A DNA stretch of 64,000 bases from positions 1 to 64,000 of the forward strand of contig NZ_JAQGJV010000006.1 in the NCBI RefSeq assembly GCF_028290435.1, read 5' to 3'. The DNA is from Devosia sp. GTDB lineage: Bacteria; Pseudomonadota; Alphaproteobacteria; Rhizobiales; Devosiaceae. The number at the start of each line of letters is the position of its first letter. The stretch's first letter is position 1. The notes under the pieces were generated by a model. The model saw only the letters and a program-made list of their open reading frames with translations, was not told where the DNA came from and made no database searches. This document shows positions 23,962 to 32,709 of the stretch, in pieces. The translations under genes were made by a program, and so were the position numbers.

Positions 23962-25935
23962 ATGACCGATCGTCAGAAAACCCGCGAGCGCCCGACCCAG
24001 CGCCGCGCCTTTGCCCAGAGCTACGGCTCACTACTCAATGAAGGCCTCAACCGCCGCACCCTGCTCAAGGGTTTCCTCGCGACCACCGCCGTCGCTACCA
24101 TGGGCGGCGCTTTCGGCGTGGGCCGTGCCGCTGCCGCCGCCAGCGCCTCGACACTGACCTTCACCGAACTCGATCGCGTCCGCGACGCCGCCGACCATTG
24201 GCCCGAGGGTTATGATCGCCAGGTGCTATTGCGCTGGGGCGACGCGATTTTCCCCGACAGCCCGGAATTCGACCTGGCGACCCTGAACGGCGCCGCCGCC
24301 GAGCGCCAGTTCGGCTACAACAACGACTTCACCGTGTTCCTGCCGCTGCCGATCGGCTCCAAGAGCAACGATCACGGCCTGCTGCTGGTCAGCCACGAAT
24401 ATGCCAGCCCGTTCCTGATGTTCCCGGGCATGACCGTTGACGACTACAAGGACAAGATGACCGACGACCAGATCCGTGCGGTCATGGCCTCGACCGGCGT
24501 CTCCGTCGTCGAAGTCAAGCGCACTGGCGCGCAGTGGGAAGTGGTCAAGGACGGCCAGTATAACCGCCGCATCCACATGGGCACCGAAATGGTCATGTCC
24601 GGCCCCGCCGCCGGCGACGACCGCCTCAAGACCAATGCCGACCCGACCGGCACTGTCGTGTTCGGCACAATTTCCAACTGCAATGGCGGCCTGACCCCAT
24701 GGGGCACCATGCTATCGGGTGAAGAAGGCGCCATGGACGTCTTTGCCGGCGACTACACCACGCTGGCCAATCAGGAACTGGTCGAGCGCCAGGGCTGGGA
24801 CGAAGACGAGAACGACATCTATGCCGTCTCCCGCGTCGAACCGCGCTTCAAGTTCGAAAACGAACCCAATGAATGGATGAAGTTCGACTGGGTGGTCGAG
24901 ATCGATCCGATGGACCCGACCGCCAAGCCGATCAAGCGCACGGCCCTGGGCCGCATGACCCATGAAGGCGCCCAGGTCAGCGTCGCTCCCGATGGGCGCG
25001 TCGTGGTGTTCATGGGCGACGACGACGATTTCGAATATCTCTATCGCTTCGTCACCCGTGACAAGTTCAACCCCGACGACCGCGCCGCCAACAAGGACCT
25101 GCTCGATAACGGCACCCTGTCGGTCGCCCAGTTCGCCAGCGACGGCACCATGAAATGGATCCCGCTGGTCGCCGGCGAGGGCCTCCTCACCGCCGAAGCC
25201 GGTTTCGCCACCCAGGCCGACGTGGTGCTCAATACCCGCGCCGCCGCCGACCTCGTCGGCGCCACCCCGATGGACGCGCCCGAAGGCTTCATCCCCCATA
25301 CCGGCACCGGCAAGCTCTATGTCGCCATGACCGAGAACGAGGACCGCCTCCCCGCCGGCGAAGACGACCGCGAAAGCGTCAACGTTGCCAACCCACGTGG
25401 CCCGAACCCGCATGGCCACCTGCTCGAACTCGTGCCACCCGGCGCGCCCGATGCTGCTGACCACGCCGCCGACGCCTTCACATGGGACGTGTTCGTCCTC
25501 TGCGGCGACCCCGCCAAGCCCGAAGACGAGAGCCTCTACCACGCCGACACCACCCCCAATGGCTGGTTCACCGACCCCGACAATATCGGTGTCGATCCGG
25601 CCGGCCGCATCTGGGTAACCACCGACGGCCCGCCGCCCGATGGCATGGCCGACGCCGTCTATGCCATGGATACCGAAGGCGAAGGCCGCGCTCTGCCCCG
25701 CCTGTTCTATATCCCGCCGACCGGTTCGGAAGCCTGCTCCCCAACCTTCACGCCCGACGCCACGAGCCTGTTCCTCTCGGTCCAACACCCGGGCGAACTG
25801 CGCATCGAGGACATGGAGGACGCCTCCTCGATGGCCGATGCCGGCACCAACTGGCCCGACTTCGTCGACGCCATCCCCGCCCGCCCCTCGTTGGTCGTCC
25901 TGACCAAGCGCGATGGCGGCGTGGTCGGCAGCTAA
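23962..25935 (+). CDS. phoX: PhoX-family alkaline phosphatase, Tat-exported
   Basis: 657 residues. A twin-arginine signal (RRTLLKGFLATTAVATMGGA, about residues 30-60) sends the folded enzyme to the periplasm. The rest is the DUF839/PhoX beta-propeller-like domain (GLLLVSHEY, NGGLTPWGTMLSGEE, GRMTHEGAQVSVAPDGRVVV, VDPAGRIWVTTDG). By family knowledge PhoX is a calcium/iron phosphomonoesterase that releases phosphate from organic esters. The gene is single, follows the sigma-54 regulator by 74 bases, and ends at a shared hairpin with tetR. Confidence 0.9.
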   Translation: MTDRQKTRERPTQRRAFAQSYGSLLNEGLNRRTLLKGFLATTAVATMGGAFGVGRAAAAASASTLTFTELDRVRDAADHWPEGYDRQVLLRWGDAIFPDSPEFDLATLNGAAAERQFGYNNDFTVFLPLPIGSKSNDHGLLLVSHEYASPFLMFPGMTVDDYKDKMTDDQIRAVMASTGVSVVEVKRTGAQWEVVKDGQYNRRIHMGTEMVMSGPAAGDDRLKTNADPTGTVVFGTISNCNGGLTPWGTMLSGEEGAMDVFAGDYTTLANQELVERQGWDEDENDIYAVSRVEPRFKFENEPNEWMKFDWVVEIDPMDPTAKPIKRTALGRMTHEGAQVSVAPDGRVVVFMGDDDDFEYLYRFVTRDKFNPDDRAANKDLLDNGTLSVAQFASDGTMKWIPLVAGEGLLTAEAGFATQADVVLNTRAAADLVGATPMDAPEGFIPHTGTGKLYVAMTENEDRLPAGEDDRESVNVANPRGPNPHGHLLELVPPGAPDAADHAADAFTWDVFVLCGDPAKPEDESLYHADTTPNGWFTDPDNIGVDPAGRIWVTTDGPPPDGMADAVYAMDTEGEGRALPRLFYIPPTGSEACSPTFTPDATSLFLSVQHPGELRIEDMEDASSMADAGTNWPDFVDAIPARPSLVVLTKRDGGVVGS

Positions 25936-25945
25936 CCAGATTATC

Positions 25946-25974
25946 GGTTCCGGCGACCCAGGGTTGCCGGAACC
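25946..25974. terminator. Bidirectional hairpin between phoX and tetR
   Basis: GGTTCCGGC (25946-25954) and GCCGGAACC (25966-25974) form a perfect 9-bp stem between two converging genes. T runs are weak on either side, so it may work both ways at moderate strength. Confidence 0.65.
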
Positions 25975-25977
25975 ACC

Positions 25978-26637
25978 TTACTTCTTGCCGTAAGCCGCCA
26001 GGAACACCCGCACGCCCTCGGCAGCGTGACGCCGCAACTCGGATGCTGATGGAATGGCATCATCGCCCAGCAGCATGGCCTGGTTCAGCGGCGCCGACAT
26101 AATCAGCCAGTTGAAATGCGACGCCGCCACATTGGCGTCATCGAAGCTGAGCAGGCCACGCTTGGCCAGCCGTTCAAACGCCACCGTCAGCATGCCCATC
26201 GCGCGCTGCGGCCCGCGCTCATAAAGCACTTTGGCCAGTTCGGGAAACCGGCTGACCTCCCCGATCACCAGCCGGCGCAATTGCATGACGCGCGGCGTCA
26301 ACACCACGCTGAGCTGGCGATAGGCATAATCCGTCAGATATTTGGCCACGTCGCCGCCCTCATCGAGTTCGGCCACATCGTTGTGGACAATGTCGCCCGC
26401 GCCATCGGTCATGCTGGAAACGATCTCGACGAACAAAGCCTCCTTGCTGGTGAAGTGTTTGTAGACCGTCTGCTTGGAGACTTCAGACAGCGCCGCGATC
26501 TCATCCATATTGGTGCCGAGATAGCCGCTTTTGAGAAACACCTCTGTCGCCGCCGCAAGAATAGCCTGGCGCTTCAGGCTAGAGCGTTTCGAGCTGTCGG
26601 GCGAAGCCGGTTCTTCGGCGATTGTCGCTTTGGTCAT
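25978..26637 (-). CDS. TetR-family transcriptional repressor
   Basis: 219 residues from ATG 26637 (MTKATIAEEPASPDSSKRSS). The DNA-binding helix-turn-helix is at residues 25-70 (RQAILAAATEVFLKSGYLGT, NMDEIAALSEVSKQTVYKHF). The all-helical ligand-binding region resembles the AefR-like TetR C-terminal class. It is divergent from a hydrolase gene, with two strong operator copies between them (26681-26729). It therefore very likely represses itself and the hydrolase/VOC genes. The inducer is unknown. Confidence 0.9.
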   Translation of the reverse strand: MTKATIAEEPASPDSSKRSSLKRQAILAAATEVFLKSGYLGTNMDEIAALSEVSKQTVYKHFTSKEALFVEIVSSMTDGAGDIVHNDVAELDEGGDVAKYLTDYAYRQLSVVLTPRVMQLRRLVIGEVSRFPELAKVLYERGPQRAMGMLTVAFERLAKRGLLSFDDANVAASHFNWLIMSAPLNQAMLLGDDAIPSASELRRHAAEGVRVFLAAYGKK

Positions 26638-26669
26638 CACGTCATCATTCCGGAAAATCAACCACCCTG

Positions 26670-26729
26670 TTGACTCTACGGTACTGGACAGTCTAGTTTT
26701 GCGCAAGTTAAGTACTGGACGGTCTAGTT
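26670..26729. promoter_or_regulatory. Two TetR operator copies in the divergent promoter
   Basis: GTACTGGACAGTCTAGTT (26681-26698) and GTACTGGACGGTCTAGTT (26712-26729) are 18-base copies differing at one position, 31 bases apart (three helix turns). Each core ACTGGACnGTCTAGT is a near-perfect palindrome. The first copy lies in the spacer of a rightward promoter (TTGACT 26670-26675, CTAGTT 26693-26698) and within a leftward promoter-like pair. Bound repressor would block both genes. Confidence 0.75.
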
Positions 26730-26749
26730 CACACAGCGCGAGAGGCCCC

Positions 26750-27595
26750 ATGACCTATCCAATTCGATCATCCACGCTCAAAGTGCCGGGCGCGACGATC
26801 TATTATGAGGTACGGGGCAGCGGCCCCATGCTGCTTATCATCGCCGGAGGACCGCAGGATGCCGGGGTGTTCGCAGGCCTGTCGCAGCGGCTCGCCGACC
26901 GTTACACCGTCGTGGCCTACGACCCTCGCGGCAACTCGCGCAGTCCGTTCGATGGCACGCCCATGGCGTTGCAACTCGATGTGCAGGCGGACGATGCGGC
27001 AGCGCTGATACGGCAGATGGGCACCGGTCCCGCTTACATCCTGGGCACCAGCGGCGGCGCCCAGATCGGCCTGAACCTGGCTGCCCGCTACCCCGATCTG
27101 GTGCTGACGCTGATGGCACACGAGCCACCAACCATGATGCTCCTTCCCGATCCGTCAGCGGAGGTCGCTGCCGCCCAAGGCCTCTACGATACCTACCGCT
27201 CCGCCGGCATCGAGGCAGCCATGGGCCAGTTCTTCGCCGATAACGGCCTCGACGACGGAGGCGATCCTTCCGAGGCACCGCCCGAATTCGCCATGCCGCC
27301 CCAAGCAATGGAAACCTTCGCGCGAGTCAGCGGCAATTTTGACTACTGGCTGGCGCACGGCATGCTGCCGCTATCGTTCTATCGCCCCGATGTCCCCGCA
27401 TTGCGCGCAGGCAGGGCAAAAATCGTGGTGGCGATCGGTGAACAATCGGCTGGCCAGCCGATCGAACACATGGCCACGGCCTTAACCGATGCCCTCGGCA
27501 CCAAACCCATGCCCTTCCCCGGCGACCACATGGGTTTCGAGTCCCAAACCGAAGCCTTCGCCACGGCTCTCAAACAGGCTTTTGACCGCCACTAA
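26750..27595 (+). CDS. Alpha/beta-fold hydrolase under TetR control
   Basis: 281 residues from ATG 26750 (MTYPIRSSTLKVPGATIYYE). Typical fold: VRGSGPMLLIIAGGPQDA (oxyanion region), YDPRGNSRSP, the nucleophile elbow GTSGGAQIG with Ser near residue 100, and a C-terminal base His in FPGDHMGFE. It resembles soluble esterase/epoxide-hydrolase-like proteins, and in TetR-linked loci such enzymes often act on antibiotics or plant esters. The stop TAA is followed in the same frame by a VOC domain without a normal start codon. Confidence 0.85.
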   Translation: MTYPIRSSTLKVPGATIYYEVRGSGPMLLIIAGGPQDAGVFAGLSQRLADRYTVVAYDPRGNSRSPFDGTPMALQLDVQADDAAALIRQMGTGPAYILGTSGGAQIGLNLAARYPDLVLTLMAHEPPTMMLLPDPSAEVAAAQGLYDTYRSAGIEAAMGQFFADNGLDDGGDPSEAPPEFAMPPQAMETFARVSGNFDYWLAHGMLPLSFYRPDVPALRAGRAKIVVAIGEQSAGQPIEHMATALTDALGTKPMPFPGDHMGFESQTEAFATALKQAFDRH

Positions 27596-27598
27596 ACG

Positions 27599-27964
27599 AC
27601 GGATATTCAATTTGCCGAACTGCCGGTCTTCAACCAGGACCGGGCCAAGCAATTCTACATCGACAATTTCGCCTGCCAAACCGCCGCCGATGCCCCTATG
27701 GGCGAGGATGGCTGGCGCTGGATCGAGCTCAAATTCGCCGGCGCCGATACGGCTTTACATTTCATCCGTCGCCCCGACGATGCCCCGTCCGCTGACCCGG
27801 TCTTGGTGCTGATCGATGACAAGGTCGAAGCCACCACGGACGCCCTCAAAGCCAAGGGTGTCGAGATCATCACCGAGCCGAAGGCCGCGCCGTATGATCC
27901 CACCCGGATGGTGGCCGAATTTCGCGACAGCGAAGGCAATCGGATGGTGCTCAGCAGCCGCTGA
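27599..27964 (+). CDS. VOC/glyoxalase-fold protein lacking a canonical start
   Basis: About 121 residues. Family sequence begins at ACG GAT ATT CAA TTT (TDIQFAELPVFNQDRAKQFY) and ends SEGNRMVLSSR. The frame is the same as that of the upstream hydrolase and separated from it only by TAA 27593-27595 and one ACG codon. No ATG, GTG or TTG occurs until ATG 27698, which would remove the first beta-alpha unit. Family members start MDIQF, so ATG has probably become ACG. Possibilities are ACG initiation, stop read-through giving a hydrolase-VOC fusion, a decayed gene, or a sequence error. Confidence 0.65.
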   Translation, partial: TDIQFAELPVFNQDRAKQFYIDNFACQTAADAPMGEDGWRWIELKFAGADTALHFIRRPDDAPSADPVLVLIDDKVEATTDALKAKGVEIITEPKAAPYDPTRMVAEFRDSEGNRMVLSSR

Positions 27965-27971
27965 GTGTTTC

Positions 27972-27993
27972 GGGGCGGGCCAAAACCCGCCCC
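27972..27993. terminator. Bidirectional hairpin between VOC gene and ppk2
   Basis: GGGGCGGG (27972-27979), a 6-base loop and CCCGCCCC (27986-27993) form a perfect 8-bp stem between converging genes. There is no long T run. Confidence 0.6.
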
Positions 27994-28005
27994 GGCTTCC
28001 AAGCC

Positions 28006-28917
28006 TTAGTAAATCTCGGGCACGTACAATTCCGGCGGCACTGGGCTGCGGATATAGTCGTCGTGGCGCACGCGGCCAGGCAGTTCCACATCGGCCTTGG
28101 GCACGTCCTCATAAGGTATCTGGCTCAGCAGATGGGCAATGCAATTGAGCCGCGCCTTCTTCTTGTCCACGGCCTGCACCACCCACCACGGCGCCTCGGG
28201 CGTATGGGTGCGCGCCAGCATTTCTTCCTTGGCCTTGGTATATTCTTCCCAATGGACGCGGCTTTCCATGTCCATGGGCGACAGCTTCCACTGCTTGAGC
28301 GGATCGTGGATGCGCATCTTGAAGCGGAATTCCTGTTCTTCGTCGGTGATGGAGAACCAGTATTTGACGAGGATTATCCCCGACCGCACCAGCATGCGCT
28401 CGAACTCGGGGACGGTGCGGAAGAATTCCTCCAACTCGTCGGGCGTGCAGAACCCCATCACCCGCTCGACGCCGGCACGATTATACCAGGAGCGATCGAA
28501 CAGCACCATTTCGCCGGCGGTTGGCAGATGCGGTACATAGCGCTGGAAATACCACTGGTTCTTCTCGCGCTCGGTGGGCGCCGGCAGGGCCACGGTGCGG
28601 CAGACGCGCGGATTGAGCCGCTGCGTCACCCGCTTGATGGCACCGCCTTTGCCCGCCGAGTCGCGGCCTTCGAATAACACCACCACCTTGAGTTTATTGT
28701 GTTGCACCCAATCCTGCAGCCGCACCAATTCGTGCTGGAGCCGGAACAGCTCGCGGAAATACACTTTCCGATCGACCGTTTCGGGGCCCGGCTCAGCCAT
28801 CCCGTCGCTGACCAACTCATCCAGGCGATCGTCCTCCAGCTGCAATTCGAGTTCTTCATCGAAACTGTCGGCAATTTCCGCGCGAATACGGTCGAGATAG
28901 GCCTGCTCATTGGACAT
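28006..28917 (-). CDS. ppk2: Polyphosphate kinase 2
   Basis: 303 residues, PPK2 class I size. Walker A-like FEGRDSAGKGGAIKRV near residue 90, then NPRVCRTVALPAPTEREKNQ, QWYFQRYVPHLPTAGEMVLF, the FDRSWYNRAGVERVMGF lid and Walker B region, and WKLSPMDMESRVHWEEYTKA. It transfers phosphate between polyphosphate and nucleoside diphosphates in the cytosol. The first 45 residues are an acidic helical extension. Single gene, upstream spacing of 75 bases from putA on the same strand. Confidence 0.95.
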   Translation of the reverse strand: MSNEQAYLDRIRAEIADSFDEELELQLEDDRLDELVSDGMAEPGPETVDRKVYFRELFRLQHELVRLQDWVQHNKLKVVVLFEGRDSAGKGGAIKRVTQRLNPRVCRTVALPAPTEREKNQWYFQRYVPHLPTAGEMVLFDRSWYNRAGVERVMGFCTPDELEEFFRTVPEFERMLVRSGIILVKYWFSITDEEQEFRFKMRIHDPLKQWKLSPMDMESRVHWEEYTKAKEEMLARTHTPEAPWWVVQAVDKKKARLNCIAHLLSQIPYEDVPKADVELPGRVRHDDYIRSPVPPELYVPEIY

Positions 28918-28992
28918 GCTGGAATTCCCTTAATGTGCAGGCACTCAAATCCGACCTTTGTGAAACTGATGTGACAGTGCCGACCCCAACCA

Positions 28993-31900
28993 TCAGGCGA
29001 TCGCCATGAGGCTCGCATTGCCACCGGCCGCAGCGGTATTGGTGCTGATCGCGGTTTCGGTCACCAGCAGATCAAGGCTGTAGCCACCCTGCCCCAGCGG
29101 CGCGCTCTGCACCGTGACAATCGGTCCCGGCCAACCGGTCACCCGTCGCGACACCCCGCGCACCGCCTCGGCATCGCCTTCAACCAGCACCGCAGCAACA
29201 CCGCCATCATCCGCCGATTGTCGCGCCACCCGCCCGCGCACGATCGCGGGCAACTGGTCGATCAGCGCCCACAATGCCGGCGATGCCTCGACAGCGACGG
29301 AATTGCCACTGGCCAGGATCGCCGCCAGTTGCAGCAACAGGCCATCTTCGCTGGCGGCGATGGCCAGCACGGTGCCGCGCGGCGCCGTGCCATAGACGTT
29401 GCGCTCGCCGACCGGACCCGCCAGCTCCACCGAAGTGTTGATCGCCGGATGCGCGCCATGGACCAGTGCCTGTTGCGCCAAGCCGGTTCGCCCATTGGCC
29501 GCCAGCCAATCGGCCAGTGCCGACAGCGCCGGATCGATCAGGGTATTGGGCGCAAGCCCCGCAATGGCGCCAGCATCGCCGCGCACCAGCCGCCGCAGAT
29601 AGAGCGGTCCACCCGCCTTCGGGCCGGTGCCCGACAGCCCGTGCCCGCCAAACGGCTGCACCCCGACGACGGCGCCGATCTGGTTGCGGTTGACATAGAT
29701 ATTGCCGGCAGAAATCCGGCTGGTCACTCGCTCGATCGTCGTATCGATGCGCGTATGCAGCCCAAAGGTCAGCCCATAGCCCAAGCCATTAATGCGATCG
29801 ACCAGCGTGTCGATGTCCTCACGCCGATAGCGCACCACATGCAGCACCGGCCCGAACACTTCCCGCGTCAGCTCGGACAAATCCTTCAATTCAATCAGCG
29901 TCGGCGCCACGAACGTGCCCAGCGCCGTGGCGGGATCCAGCGGCGCTTCGACGATGGTGCGGCCCTTGGCGCGCAGTGCCGACACATGATCGGCGATGAT
30001 CTTTTGTGCCTCGGCCGATATGACCGGCCCGATATCGATGCCCAGCCGGTCCGGATTGCCGGTCCGCAATTCGGCCATCGCGCCCTTGAGCATGGCCAGC
30101 GTCTTGTCAGCGATGGCCTCCTGCAGGCAAAGCACCCGCAAAGCCGAACAGCGCTGCCCGGCACTATCGAAGGCCGAGGCCAGCACATCGCCCACCACCT
30201 GCTCGGTCAGCGCCGAGGAATCCACGATCAGCGCATTCTGCCCGCCGGTTTCGGCCACGAACGGCACCGGACTTCCGTCGGGCAGCGTCCGCTCCGCCAA
30301 TTGCCTGGCAATCAATCGCGCCACATCGGTCGAGCCGGTGAACATCACCCCGCACGTGCCGGGATCACCCACCAGCGCCGCACCCATGCGCCCATCTCCG
30401 GGCAGGAATTGCAGCACCTCGCGCGGCACGCCAGCCGCGTGCAGCAGCTCAATTGCCTGCGCTGCGATCAGCGGCGTTTCCTCGGCCGGCTTGGCGATCA
30501 CCGGATTGCCCGCAACCAATGCCGCCGCTACCTGCCCGGTGAAAATCGCCAGCGGAAAGTTCCACGGGCTGATGCAGACGACCGGCCCCAGTGGCGCATG
30601 CGTCGCCTTGTCGAAACCCTCCGCCTGATCGGCGTAATAGCGCAGGAAATCCACCGCCTCCCGCACTTCCGAAATCGCATTCGCCGCCGACTTCCCCGCC
30701 TCGCGAATGATGAGGCCCATCAATCTCTCGATCTGCGCCTCCATCGCGTCCGCAGTGCGGCGCAGGCAAGCGGCGCGCTCGGACGATGCCGTCGCCGCCC
30801 AAGCGGGAGCAGCGGCAGTTGCAACCTTCAAAGCGAGCGCAGCATTGTCCGGCGACGGTTCAACCACAGTGCCAACAACATCGCGATGATCCGCCGGGTT
30901 GAGAATTTGCCGCATGGCTCCCGGCATCGCCTCAGCGCGCCATTGCACATCGACGCTCTGCCCCAGCGCCACCCCCAGCCGCTGCAATCGCGGCTCGTTC
31001 GACAAATCCAGCCCCCGGGAATTGGCGCGTCCTCCCGCCAGGATATCGCGTGGCAAATCGATTGCCTCATGCGCGATCCCGACCGGCACCATGGCCCCGG
31101 CCACCGCCGCCGGATCATCCGCCAGCGCCTCCACCGGCACCTCCGGATCGGCGATCCGATTGACGAAAGACGAATTAGCGCCATTCTCCAGCAGCCGCCG
31201 CACCAGATAGGCCAACAGCGTTTCATGGCTACCCACCGGCGCATAAATCCGGCACGGCCGATCCAGCTTGCCCTTGCCGACCACCTCTTCATAAAGCGGT
31301 TCGCCCATGCCATGCAGACACTGGAATTCGTATTGGCCGGGCACATAATCGCCGGCCAGATTATAGATCGTCGCCATGGTCTGCGCGTTGTGCGTGGCGA
31401 ATTGCGGATAGACTGCGTCGGTCGCCGCCAGCAACTTTTGCGCACAGGCGATATAAGCGACGTCGGTATAGACTTTGCGCGTATAAACCGGGAAGCCATC
31501 CAACCCATCGAGCTGCGCCCGTTTGATCTCGCTGTCCCAATAAGCGCCCTTGACCAGGCGCACCATGATGCGATGCCCGGAGCGTCGCGCCAGGTCGATC
31601 AAGAAATCCAGCACGCTGGGACAACGCTTGGAATAAGCCTGCACCACAAAGCCGATGCCCTGCCATCCGGCCAGTTCCGGTTCCAAGCACAGCGCCTCAA
31701 GAATATCGAGCGAAATATCCAGCCGGTCGGCCTCTTCGGCATCAATATTGAGCCCGATATCATAGGACTTTGCCAAAGCCGCCAGCTCGATCACCCGCGG
31801 CAGTAACTCATTGATAACGCGATCATATTGCGAACGCGCATACCGTGGATGCAGCGCCGAAAGCTTGATCGAAATCCCCGGCCCCTCATAAACGCCGCGC

Positions 31901-32640
31901 CCCGCCGCTGCCTTGCCGATGGCATGGATCGCCGTCCGATAATCCTGAAGATAGCGCTCCGCGTCCCGCGCCGTCGTCGCCGCTTCCCCCAGCATGTCGT
32001 AGGAATAGCGAAAGCCCTTGGCCTCCAGCGAGCGGCCATTTTTCAAAGCTTCGCCAATGGTTTGGCCGGACACAAACTGCTCGCCCATCAGTTTCATCGC
32101 GAGATTGACGCCAGCCCGGATCACCGGTTCGCCCGAACGCGCGACCAGTCGACCGAGCGCATTGCCCAGCCCGGTCTCGTCCACAGGCGTCACCAGCTTG
32201 CCGGTCACCACCAAGCCCCAGGTGGCCGCATTGACGAACAGCGAGCGGCTACCTCCGAGATGGGATTGCCAATCGCCCGGCGCGATCTTGTCGGCAATCA
32301 GTGCATCGCGTGTGCCGTTATCGGGCGTGCGCAACAGCGCCTCGGCCAGGCACATCAGCGCCACGCCCTCCTGGCTCGACAGCGCATATTCCTGCACCAG
32401 GCTATCCACCCCGCCCCGCCGCTTCTGCGCCCGCATGGCGGTTACGGTCTTGATGGTCAGCGCACGGATCGCAGCGGCGATATCGCTGGGCAATGTCGCT
32501 GCCGCGATCAGGGGCGGAACACAGTCAGGCTCGGGCAGGCGATGCATAGCGTCGATTCGCGCCCGCAACGGATTGGCCCCGGGCCTGCGCCCCAAAAAAT
32601 CGGCGAACGGACGGGACGACAGGACATCACTGGCGGGCAT
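28993..32640 (-). CDS. putA: Bifunctional proline dehydrogenase / glutamate-semialdehyde dehydrogenase
   Basis: 1215 residues. The N-terminal half is the FAD-dependent proline dehydrogenase barrel (GPGISIKLSALHPRYARSQY, INIDAEEADR-like, MVRLVKGAYWDSEIKRAQ). The second half is the aldehyde dehydrogenase (ISPWNFPLAIFTGQVAAALV, GSTDVARLIARQL, catalytic Cys in SAFDSAGQRCSALR). A partly degenerate ALDH-like C-terminal domain follows. It oxidises proline to glutamate with substrate channelling. There is no ribbon-helix-helix at the N-terminus, so unlike E. coli PutA it should not be a repressor. GGAG lies 8 bases before ATG 32640. Confidence 0.95.
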   Translation of the reverse strand: MPASDVLSSRPFADFLGRRPGANPLRARIDAMHRLPEPDCVPPLIAAATLPSDIAAAIRALTIKTVTAMRAQKRRGGVDSLVQEYALSSQEGVALMCLAEALLRTPDNGTRDALIADKIAPGDWQSHLGGSRSLFVNAATWGLVVTGKLVTPVDETGLGNALGRLVARSGEPVIRAGVNLAMKLMGEQFVSGQTIGEALKNGRSLEAKGFRYSYDMLGEAATTARDAERYLQDYRTAIHAIGKAAAGRGVYEGPGISIKLSALHPRYARSQYDRVINELLPRVIELAALAKSYDIGLNIDAEEADRLDISLDILEALCLEPELAGWQGIGFVVQAYSKRCPSVLDFLIDLARRSGHRIMVRLVKGAYWDSEIKRAQLDGLDGFPVYTRKVYTDVAYIACAQKLLAATDAVYPQFATHNAQTMATIYNLAGDYVPGQYEFQCLHGMGEPLYEEVVGKGKLDRPCRIYAPVGSHETLLAYLVRRLLENGANSSFVNRIADPEVPVEALADDPAAVAGAMVPVGIAHEAIDLPRDILAGGRANSRGLDLSNEPRLQRLGVALGQSVDVQWRAEAMPGAMRQILNPADHRDVVGTVVEPSPDNAALALKVATAAAPAWAATASSERAACLRRTADAMEAQIERLMGLIIREAGKSAANAISEVREAVDFLRYYADQAEGFDKATHAPLGPVVCISPWNFPLAIFTGQVAAALVAGNPVIAKPAEETPLIAAQAIELLHAAGVPREVLQFLPGDGRMGAALVGDPGTCGVMFTGSTDVARLIARQLAERTLPDGSPVPFVAETGGQNALIVDSSALTEQVVGDVLASAFDSAGQRCSALRVLCLQEAIADKTLAMLKGAMAELRTGNPDRLGIDIGPVISAEAQKIIADHVSALRAKGRTIVEAPLDPATALGTFVAPTLIELKDLSELTREVFGPVLHVVRYRREDIDTLVDRINGLGYGLTFGLHTRIDTTIERVTSRISAGNIYVNRNQIGAVVGVQPFGGHGLSGTGPKAGGPLYLRRLVRGDAGAIAGLAPNTLIDPALSALADWLAANGRTGLAQQALVHGAHPAINTSVELAGPVGERNVYGTAPRGTVLAIAASEDGLLLQLAAILASGNSVAVEASPALWALIDQLPAIVRGRVARQSADDGGVAAVLVEGDAEAVRGVSRRVTGWPGPIVTVQSAPLGQGGYSLDLLVTETAISTNTAAAGGNASLMAIA

Positions 32641-32709
32641 TCAAAGATCTCCACAATGCGGGGCGAGTCTATGCTGCCGCGCGACGGACATCCATGGCGA
32701 TAATGCTAT

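Noticed and set aside
29218-31806. 862-codon open frame antisense to putA
   Set aside because: Low-information Arg/Gln/His-rich sequence; putA has full domain motifs on the opposite strand.
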